A DNA stretch of 47,871 bases, from positions 1-47,871 of the forward strand of contig JAFOXR010000028.1 of the NCBI GenBank assembly GCA_017391675.1. The letters are read 5' to 3'. The first letter of the stretch is position 1. The number at the start of each line of letters is the position of its first letter. Below are positions 41,613 to 47,871 of the stretch, piece by piece. The notes beneath the pieces are model-generated. The model was not told the origin of the DNA. It saw nothing but the letters and a program-made list of their open reading frames with translations, and made no database searches. The translations under genes and the position numbers were made by a program. This DNA comes from Muribaculaceae bacterium. Lineage in GTDB: Bacteria; Bacteroidota; Bacteroidia; Bacteroidales; Muribaculaceae.

Positions 41613-41933
41613 ATGTACGCAATTGTAGAAATTCAAGGACAACAATTCAAGGCTGAAGCTGGAAAATATTTGTATGTCCACTATCTCGGCGACCAAGCAA
41701 AGGCTGGTGATTCAGTAGAATTCAACAAGGTTCTTTTGGTAGATGCCGACGGTGCTGTAAAAGTAGGTGCGCCTACCGTTGAAGGTGCAAAGGTTGTATG
41801 CGAAGTAGCTGAAACTCTTGTTAAGGGTGAAAAGGTACTAGTATTCAAGAAAAAGAGAAGAAAAGGATATCGCCGTTTGAACGGTCACCGTCAATACTTC
41901 TCAAAGGTTGTGATTAAAGACGTTATTGCTTAA
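41613..41933 (+). CDS. rplU: 50S ribosomal protein L21
   Basis: A 106-residue large-subunit protein that binds 23S r[23 protein letters not shown] and the basic C-terminal [19 protein letters not shown] are characteristic. Codon use is that of a highly expressed gene. It forms an operon with rpmA, 20 bp downstream, and has a structured leader. Confidence 0.98.
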   Translation: MYAIVEIQGQQFKAEAGKYLYVHYLGDQAKAGDSVEFNKVLLVDADGAVKVGAPTVEGAKVVCEVAETLVKGEKVLVFKKKRRKGYRRLNGHRQYFSKVVIKDVIA

Positions 41934-41953
41934 CCTCTAAAAATTTTAAAGAA

Positions 41954-42217
41954 ATGGCACATAAAAAAGGTGTAGGTAGTTCTAAGAACGGTCGTGAATC
42001 AGAAAGCAAACGACTTGGAGTTAAAATTTTTGGTGGTCAATTTGCTAAGGCTGGTAATATCATCAAGCGCCAACGCGGAACAGTTCACCACGCAGGTGAA
42101 AACGTGGGCATGGGTAAAGACCACACATTGTATGCTTTGATCGACGGTACTGTAGCTTTCGTTACTAAGGCTAACCGTAAGTACATCAAGGTTGTTCCTG
42201 TTGCTGAAGCGAACTAA
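41954..42217 (+). CDS. rpmA: 50S ribosomal protein L27
   Basis: An 87-residue protein whose N-terminus reaches the peptidyl-transferase centre. It starts [16 protein letters not shown], the directly processed-free form without the Firmicutes-type N-terminal extension. The segment [20 protein letters not shown] follows, then [15 protein letters not shown]. The operon mate is rplU. Confidence 0.98.
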   Translation: MAHKKGVGSSKNGRESESKRLGVKIFGGQFAKAGNIIKRQRGTVHHAGENVGMGKDHTLYALIDGTVAFVTKANRKYIKVVPVAEAN

Positions 42218-42258
42218 TTCGTAGCTCTCCCCAGCGAGAGCTTAAAGCAATTCATAAA

Positions 42259-42290
42259 AGGGCTGTGTCAATTTTTTTTGATGCAGCCCT
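42259..42290 (+). terminator. Hairpin after rpmA, probable terminator
   Basis: A 12-bp stem (42259-42270 with 42279-42290, two G-U pairs) closes an 8-nt loop containing a T-run. The downstream tail (TAAATG) is weak, so termination may be partial, or on the minus strand. Confidence 0.55.
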
Positions 42291-42385
42291 TAAATGTTAC
42301 AGCAATGCGCAGCATGCAAAACAATCAGAGTTTAACGGCTCTTCTTCTTTAATATAACATCAAGTATTCACACGCTGTAAACACC

Positions 42386-43816
42386 ATGTTACTTATAGCA
42401 GCACTTCTTGCCTATTTCGCCATACTATTCGGCATTTCACACTTCGCCTCACGAGGCAAGCGTGAAAGCAACGACTCGTTTTTCATGGCGGGGCGCAATG
42501 CCTCATGGTGGGTCGTATCAATAGGCATGATCGGGGCAAGCGTGAGCGGAGTGAGTTTCCTGTCGGTGCCAGGAATGACCGGAAGAATTGGATTCCTATA
42601 TCTGCAGACGGCTCTCGGCTTCATACTGGGCTACATACTCATAGCACAAGTACTGTTACCCGTTTACTACCGGCTGAAATCTCCCAGCATATATGAATAC
42701 TTGAACGAACGGTTCGGGCACAATGCCTACTGGACCGGGGCTCTATTCTTCCTCATCGCAAAGCTGGCAGGCACTGCAGCCAAGGTGTATGTCATTGTCC
42801 TCGTGCTGCACTCGCTGGCATTCGCCGGCATGGGAGTGCCATTCGCACTAAGCGTAACCATAATAGTAGCCATGATATGGCTATATACCAGAAAAGGCGG
42901 CATGAACACAATAGTGTGGACCGATATGGCCCAAACCATTCTCATAGTGCTCGCCCTTGTGCTGATAATCGCTTTTTTCGTTCAGGAGCTACAACTGGAT
43001 TTTGCCGAGCTCACCAGCCTCACATTAAACAGCCAGTGGTCCACATTCTTTGAATTTGACGATTGGAAAAGCACGCAGCATTTTGCCAAGCAGTTCTTTT
43101 CGGGAGCATTCATCGCACTGGTAATGACAGGGCTCGACCAGGACATGATACAGAAAAACCGCGCAATACGCACCCTCAAGCAATCGCAGAAGAACATGTA
43201 CTGCTACGGCAGCGCATTCGTTCCTCTCAACTTCCTGTTCCTGCTTCTTGGACTTCTTATTCTGCAATATGCAACAGTAAATGGCATCGCCCTGCCCGAG
43301 CAACCCGATAGCTATCTGCCATTCCTAGTTAGCAATGGACACTTCGGCACATTCACATCGGCATGCTTTGTTGTGGGTATCGTTGCAGCCACATTCTCCA
43401 GCGCCGACTCTTCACTCACATCGCTAACCACTTCCTATTGCGTCGACATAGCCAATCGCACCAACGATATTCCATTCCGCAAAAAAGTCCATGCAACATT
43501 CTGCCTGGCGCTGATAGCATCGGTGTGTGTGATTCACGAAATAAACAGCACATCGCTCATCGACCTAATATACATAATGGTTTCTTACACTTATGGGCCG
43601 TTGCTAGGACTATTTTCATTCGGTCTATTCACACGCCGCCGCACAAGCGACCGGGCTGTACCAGCCATTGCCATTGCATCACCTCTACTGTGCGCCATTA
43701 TTGATCACACGACAAAAGCGGCTTTCGGTTACACATTCGGTTACGAACTGCTTATGCTTAATGGCCTTATCACCTTCCTGGGACTTCTCTTATTCTCTCG
43801 CCAACCCGACAAATAA
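42386..43816 (+). CDS. Sodium:solute symporter family transporter
   Basis: A 476-residue inner-membrane protein of the SSS (LeuT-fold) family with about 13 hydrophobic helices. Family marks are SHFASRGKRESNDSFFMAGR after the first helix, WWVVSIGMIGASVSGVSF, GRIGFLYLQTALGFILGYIL, and FSSADSSLTSLTTSYCVDI, which carries the Na+-site Ser/Asp residues. The substrate is not predictable; sugars, amino acids and sialic acid are all known in the family. It is not clearly in an operon and follows rpmA by 168 bp. Confidence 0.93.
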   Translation: MLLIAALLAYFAILFGISHFASRGKRESNDSFFMAGRNASWWVVSIGMIGASVSGVSFLSVPGMTGRIGFLYLQTALGFILGYILIAQVLLPVYYRLKSPSIYEYLNERFGHNAYWTGALFFLIAKLAGTAAKVYVIVLVLHSLAFAGMGVPFALSVTIIVAMIWLYTRKGGMNTIVWTDMAQTILIVLALVLIIAFFVQELQLDFAELTSLTLNSQWSTFFEFDDWKSTQHFAKQFFSGAFIALVMTGLDQDMIQKNRAIRTLKQSQKNMYCYGSAFVPLNFLFLLLGLLILQYATVNGIALPEQPDSYLPFLVSNGHFGTFTSACFVVGIVAATFSSADSSLTSLTTSYCVDIANRTNDIPFRKKVHATFCLALIASVCVIHEINSTSLIDLIYIMVSYTYGPLLGLFSFGLFTRRRTSDRAVPAIAIASPLLCAIIDHTTKAAFGYTFGYELLMLNGLITFLGLLLFSRQPDK

Positions 43817-43880
43817 TTTATCCTGCACCACCTGTCATTTTTTTTAGCTGAGCCTTTTAGCTTTGCCGGACAATTTGTGT

Positions 43881-43888
43881 TATCTTTG
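43881..43888 (+). promoter_or_regulatory. -7 element for the unrecognised 441-residue protein
   Basis: TATCTTTG, 32 nt before the ATG at 43920. A TTTG at 43862-43865 is only 15 nt upstream, which is short for a -33. Confidence 0.5.
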
Positions 43889-43919
43889 TAACGAGAATAA
43901 CTTTTAACACAATATATTT

Positions 43920-45245
43920 ATGGTTGGAACACTAAAACACATTTTATCCAAAATCTACAGTTTGAATTACTATAACACGCATGAAATGATGTACGAAATA
44001 AGGGAGTTGCTATATTTCCTGGACGATGAAGAGCTGTTGACGGTGAGAAATATTCTTTCAGATTTCTTATCAGATGATGACTGCATGATATATGAGATGG
44101 AGGAGGATAACATCATCTCCAGCAACAGCATGCTTGCCGATACGACCTCCGAGAGTTCAAGGCTCTGGGATACTTACAACACTCTTTACACAATTGCATC
44201 TGACCTGCTCCATTCTTTCAAGAAGAAAAAGGATTTCATCAACAAACGGGTAGCTGAAATTCTGGAAGGACTTGATAACGAAACTCTATCCCTTAGCAAA
44301 AGTGTACTGAAAGAGCTAAAAGAAAGATTCTATCACCAGACCTTTGCCACCAAACGCAGGATTATCGACTACTTTTTCAAAAGTCCAGACAAGGCTTATA
44401 TCCTGCGGGCATGCGACTGGCTTTCAAATTCAAGCGTATGGTCAAAACGATATTTAAATACAGTTGAAGAGTTATGGCTGAAGTTCCATGAACCCGAGAT
44501 TGAAAATCTCATTATCTTGCATTCATCAGAAGAATTCCTGCTTGAGCATCAAGATTCACTTGGGACCACTCCCCGTTATTACAACATGTTATGCAAAAGA
44601 CTGATGCACAGTCCCGAATTCATTATCAAAGAAGAAAAAGCGGGCAGCAAGTGGCATTTCTTCACTTTATTACAAGAACGAGGAGCCGACATAAGCAGTC
44701 ATAGTATTCTTGAATTCCTTTTCAGCAGCATACTTTCATGTTTAACGGAGAAGGAACAAGCATCTACTTCTAGCATAGTAAAAAATCATAACAATTCCTA
44801 TTCTAAAAGAACAGTTGAAAGTGTACTGAATCATTGCTACACCACATTTAACCGACATGGATATTTTTATCTCACCACAAAAGGTTTCCGCAATGTGGAA
44901 GAAACTATTATTCTTTTAAGAGAGCTTAAAAGGCTGGACGACATTATGTTCTATCTTGATTGGGACAAAAAGATCCAAACCATATGCAACGATAAGTTCA
45001 ATCAGGAACTAGTATACTGCAAGCGCACGCAACAATTAAGCGTTAATGCCATGAAACGGATTTTCGTTGAAACAATAATACAAGAATTCCCTACGGGATT
45101 CCGTTATCTGCTAGACGAATTCCCCACTGCCAAGCTTATGGCAACAAGAGCTGAAGCTTCTGATATAATTTCGAAAACGCCTACTTTGCTGAATATAATT
45201 ATAGATTGGGATTTAGAGTTGGCTGATGATATGGCTGCAGATTAA
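43920..45245 (+). CDS. Cytosolic protein of unknown function, all-helical
   Basis: A 441-residue soluble protein with no signal peptide or membrane helix. Composition is rich in Leu, Glu, Lys and Ser, and the pattern is alpha-helical throughout (YEIRELLYFLDDEELLTVRN, KKDFINKRVAEILEGLDN, SKSVLKELKERF). The middle, YILRACDWLSNSSVWSKRYL, looks like helical-repeat packing. No catalytic, nucleotide-binding or DNA-binding motif was found and I do not recognise the family. Base composition is slightly more A/T-rich than its neighbours. It has a promoter match of its own and stands alone between a symporter and argS. Confidence 0.75.
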   Translation: MVGTLKHILSKIYSLNYYNTHEMMYEIRELLYFLDDEELLTVRNILSDFLSDDDCMIYEMEEDNIISSNSMLADTTSESSRLWDTYNTLYTIASDLLHSFKKKKDFINKRVAEILEGLDNETLSLSKSVLKELKERFYHQTFATKRRIIDYFFKSPDKAYILRACDWLSNSSVWSKRYLNTVEELWLKFHEPEIENLIILHSSEEFLLEHQDSLGTTPRYYNMLCKRLMHSPEFIIKEEKAGSKWHFFTLLQERGADISSHSILEFLFSSILSCLTEKEQASTSSIVKNHNNSYSKRTVESVLNHCYTTFNRHGYFYLTTKGFRNVEETIILLRELKRLDDIMFYLDWDKKIQTICNDKFNQELVYCKRTQQLSVNAMKRIFVETIIQEFPTGFRYLLDEFPTAKLMATRAEASDIISKTPTLLNIIIDWDLELADDMAAD

Positions 45246-45396
45246 GCGAGCAGGAAGTGCTCATGGCTACAAAACAGAGCGCGTGAGTCATTGGCTCGTG
45301 TGAAGATGTATCTTGATATAATCATAGGCAAGCAGCCCAAGTTCTTTGGTGACAAAATAGAGATTACCCCCATTCAGAACAATAATTGTAGCGTTT

Positions 45397-45431
45397 TTTG
45401 CCTATCGGTCAAAAAAATATCACTAACTTTG
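45397..45431 (+). promoter_or_regulatory. argS promoter
   Basis: TTTG at 45397-45400 and TAACTTTG at 45424-45431 with a 23-nt spacer, a little longer than ideal; the ATG is 28 nt downstream. Confidence 0.5.
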
Positions 45432-45458
45432 CATATTAATTTATAAATTACACGGATT

Positions 45459-47243
45459 ATGTCTATTGATAATATTATATCTCAAGCCACTGCCGATGCA
45501 GTGAAGGCTCTTTATGGCCTTGAAATGAGTGCCGATAAAATCGTGCCTCAAACTACCAAGAAAGAGTTTGAAGGAAACCTCACTATTGTGGTTTTCCCTT
45601 TTGTTAAAGCAGCTAAGAAGTCGCCCGAAGCCACAGCGCAGGAAATAGGCGAATACTTGCAGCAGAACTGCGATGCAGTGAAGTCGTTCAATGTTATCAA
45701 GGGTTTCTTGAATATCGTTATTGAACCAGCTTTCTGGGTAAGCGTTCTTAACCATATCGCCGAAACGCCCGATTACGGATTCAAGGCTGTGACTCCCGAA
45801 AGCGAGCTAGTGATGATAGAATATTCATCGCCTAACACCAACAAGCCGCTGCACTTGGGACATGTGCGCAACAATCTGCTAGGCTACAGTCTTTCACGCA
45901 TCATGACAGCCAACGGATACAATGTGGTTAAAACCAATATCGTGAACGACCGCGGTATCCACATCTGCAAGTCTATGCTTGCTTGGCAAAAGTGGGGCGA
46001 AGGAATCACACCTGAAAAGGCTGGAAAGAAAGGCGACCACCTGATTGGCGATTTCTATGTAGCATTCGATAAGCACTACAAAGCCGAAGTGGCTGAGCTT
46101 ATGGAAAAAGGCATGAGCAAAGAAGAAGCCGAAAAGGCATCTCCTCTTATGGCCGAAGCTCACGAAATGCTTAAGAAATGGGAAGCTGGCGACGAAGAAG
46201 TGCGCAGTGTTTGGCGCATGATGAACGAATGGGTTTATGCAGGCTTTGACGAAACCTACAAGCGTCTAGGTGTAGACTTCGACAAAATATACTACGAGAG
46301 CGAAACCTATCTTGAAGGAAAAGAAAAAGTGCTTGAAGGCTTGGAAAAGGGCATCATGTACCGCAAAGAGGACAACTCAGTGTGGGCCGACCTTACCAAT
46401 GACGGACTTGACCACAAGCTATTGCTTCGCAGCGACGGTACATCAGTTTACATGACTCAAGACATCGGTACAGCAAAACTCCGTTACCAGGACTACCCTA
46501 TCGACAAGATGATATATGTAGTGGGCAACGAACAGAACTATCACTTCCAAGTGCTTTCACTGCTTCTTGACAAACTAGGTTTCAAGTGGGGCAAGGATCT
46601 TGTACACTTCTCTTACGGAATGGTGGAACTGCCCGACGGAAAGATGAAATCACGCGAAGGTACAGTTGTTGATGCCGACGACTTGATGGACGAAATGATA
46701 TCCACAGCCAAGGAAACATCGGCAGAACTAGGCAAGCTTGATGACTGCTCAGCCGAAGAAGCCGACAATATTTCACGCATCATAGGTCTTGGCGCATTGA
46801 AATACTTCATATTGAAGGTGGACCCTCGCAAGAACATGACATTCAACCCTAAAGAGTCTATCGATTTCAACGGCAATACAGGTCCTTTCATTCAATACAC
46901 CTATGCTCGCATTCAGTCACTGCTTCGTAAAGTAACCGAAGCAGGCATCAGCGAAACATTCGCTAATGTCACTCCTCAGGAAAAGGAAATCACGCTTATA
47001 CAGAGACTGGCAGATTTCCCAAGCGTAGTGGAAGAAGCAGGAAAGAGCTACAGCCCTGCCTTGATAGCAAACTATGTGTATGACCTTGTTAAGGAATATA
47101 ACCAGTTCTATCACGACTGCCAGATCATGAAGGAAGCCAACGAGGACTTGAGAGCATTCCGCATATCATTGTCTCGCACAGTAGGCAATGTCATAGCTCG
47201 TGCCACAAGTCTGCTTGGCATGGAAGTTCCAGAAAGAATGTAA
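45459..47243 (+). CDS. argS: Arginyl-tRNA synthetase
   Basis: A 594-residue class I synthetase charging tRNA-Arg. The arginine-specific N-terminal Add1 domain (~1-110) is followed by EYSSPNTNKPLHLGHVRNN with the HIGH-like HLGH. Further on are KMKSREGTVVDADDL in the KMSKS position and a C-terminal DALR anticodon-binding domain from ~470 (ANYVYDLVKEYNQFYHDC). Full length with no missing parts. Confidence 0.97.
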   Translation: MSIDNIISQATADAVKALYGLEMSADKIVPQTTKKEFEGNLTIVVFPFVKAAKKSPEATAQEIGEYLQQNCDAVKSFNVIKGFLNIVIEPAFWVSVLNHIAETPDYGFKAVTPESELVMIEYSSPNTNKPLHLGHVRNNLLGYSLSRIMTANGYNVVKTNIVNDRGIHICKSMLAWQKWGEGITPEKAGKKGDHLIGDFYVAFDKHYKAEVAELMEKGMSKEEAEKASPLMAEAHEMLKKWEAGDEEVRSVWRMMNEWVYAGFDETYKRLGVDFDKIYYESETYLEGKEKVLEGLEKGIMYRKEDNSVWADLTNDGLDHKLLLRSDGTSVYMTQDIGTAKLRYQDYPIDKMIYVVGNEQNYHFQVLSLLLDKLGFKWGKDLVHFSYGMVELPDGKMKSREGTVVDADDLMDEMISTAKETSAELGKLDDCSAEEADNISRIIGLGALKYFILKVDPRKNMTFNPKESIDFNGNTGPFIQYTYARIQSLLRKVTEAGISETFANVTPQEKEITLIQRLADFPSVVEEAGKSYSPALIANYVYDLVKEYNQFYHDCQIMKEANEDLRAFRISLSRTVGNVIARATSLLGMEVPERM

Positions 47244-47311
47244 TCAGGCGACTGGGATAAACAGCCCTATTACTGGGCAATTATAGATTATTAAGAGAAA
47301 TAAACGATAAT

Positions 47312-47347
47312 ATGGCAAAGAAAAAAGTAACTTCGTCATGTTATTAA
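47312..47347 (+). CDS. 11-codon open frame after argS (leader peptide or gene remnant)
   Basis: ATG-initiated frame encoding MAKKKVTSSCY and then stop, in the gap between argS and the Bax-inhibitor-like gene. The beginning resembles a normal N-terminus of a basic cytosolic protein (MAKKKVTS), as if the rest had been lost. It might be a leader peptide, a relic or chance. Confidence 0.25.
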   Translation: MAKKKVTSSCY

Positions 47348-47374
47348 TAAGCAAAAACTTAAAATATTAGGAAT

Positions 47375-47871
47375 ATGAGCTTTTACAATTATGGTTCTAG
47401 TGACCAACAATCGCTAGATGTTTATGTATCGCAAGTGATGCGTCAGGTATTCACAAAGATGTTCCTGGCTATGGTAATAACAGCCCTATCGGCTTACATG
47501 GTATTGAGCATTCCAGAATTGGCAACATTCATCTTCACTAAGCCAATGGTTTACTGGGGATTGCTTATCGGTGAAATAGTAATGGTGATTGCACTTTCGG
47601 CTGCACTCAACAAGCTGAGCAACATAGGAGCGACACTGCTGTTCTATGCATATTCAATACTTAACGGATTGACTCTAAGCTGTATCGTACTGGTTTACAC
47701 TAGTGCATCTATCGTGATGACATTTGCTATCACAGCAGGCGTTTTCGCTACAATGGCAATCTACGGATATGTTACCAAGAACGATTTGACAAAATTCGGT
47801 TCATTCATGACTATGGCTCTATTCGGACTTATCATCTGCATTGTAGTGAACATGTTCATGCACAGCAGCAC
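47375..47871 (+). CDS. Bax inhibitor-1/YccA family membrane protein (3' partial)
   Basis: 165 codons are visible before the window ends. After a short hydrophilic N-terminus (MSFYNYGSSDQQSLDVYVSQ) come VMRQVFTKMFLAMVITALSA and at least five hydrophobic helices, the TMBIM (BI-1) layout. LSNIGATLLFYAYSILNGLT matches the family's central helices. E. coli homologues are YccA, an FtsH modulator, and YbhL; a B. subtilis homologue (YetJ) leaks Ca2+. The function here is inference from the family. The GGAATATG start context has a weak ribosome-binding match. Confidence 0.9.
   Translation, partial: MSFYNYGSSDQQSLDVYVSQVMRQVFTKMFLAMVITALSAYMVLSIPELATFIFTKPMVYWGLLIGEIVMVIALSAALNKLSNIGATLLFYAYSILNGLTLSCIVLVYTSASIVMTFAITAGVFATMAIYGYVTKNDLTKFGSFMTMALFGLIICIVVNMFMHSS

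Noticed and set aside
1-47871. CRISPR arrays, insertion sequences, integrases, phage genes
   Set aside because: No regularly spaced repeat series, transposase or recombinase motif, or terminal inverted repeats were found on either strand.

Overview
The window is about 47.9 kb of a Bacteroidota chromosome, most likely a gut Bacteroidales of the Muribaculaceae type. The evidence is a SusC/SusD pair, PorU and PorV of the type IX secretion system, a GldE homologue, a DUF3078 barrel protein, short Bacteroidota-type promoters (-7 TAnnTTTG with a TTTG or TTG about 20 nt upstream), and few clear Shine-Dalgarno sequences. The species assignment is inference; no rRNA is present. Most of the window is ordinary core chromosome, densely packed and split into short operons closed by good intrinsic terminators. 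No insertion sequence, phage gene, integrase or CRISPR array was seen.

Layout. 1-1.1 kb: 3' part of a membrane acyltransferase. 1.2-7.1 kb (minus): exported GHL10-type glycoside hydrolase, tRNA-Leu(UAA), an aminopeptidase P / gamma-carbonic anhydrase operon, and an acetyl-CoA hydrolase/transferase family enzyme. 7.3-12.9 kb (minus): a small SusC-SusD-lipoprotein glycan uptake operon with no enzyme or regulator beside it, preceded by a 756-bp non-coding region with unusual architecture. 13.6-15.7 kb: a DUF2807 lipoprotein and a TraB/GumN protein, divergent from a pair of matched ECF-sigma-type promoters. 15.8 kb: tRNA-Pro(GGG). 16-20.8 kb (minus): TolC / HlyD / two ABC-2 permeases without an ATPase. 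21-25.7 kb (minus): two exported or membrane proteins of unknown function, tRNA-Pro(UGG), truA and speA. 26-31.7 kb: a GT2 glycosyltransferase, then fba and a gldE / phosphopantetheinyl transferase / C69 dipeptidase operon on the plus strand. 31.8-34.2 kb (minus): DUF3078 barrel protein plus two small exported proteins. 34.4 kb: a strikingly Cys/Lys-rich secreted repeat protein. 34.9-41.4 kb (minus): rex, a FAH-fold enzyme, porU, porV, ispF. 41.6-47.9 kb (plus): rplU-rpmA, a sodium:solute symporter, an unrecognised cytosolic protein, argS, and the 5' part of a Bax-inhibitor-1 family protein.

The most interesting structure is upstream of susC. A perfect 17-bp inverted repeat (13126-13142 and 13487-13503) brackets a 344-bp segment. 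Inside it the best promoter match points away from susC and runs straight into an intrinsic terminator that overlaps the distal repeat. No consensus promoter faces susC in the present orientation. This is the arrangement expected of a phase-variable promoter caught in the OFF state. The same geometry also allows a ~50-nt RNA whose terminator arm is complementary to the susC leader. A second hairpin with a GNRA loop and U-run lies in the susC leader itself, so attenuation is also possible. No recombinase lies in the window, so an invertase would have to act from elsewhere.
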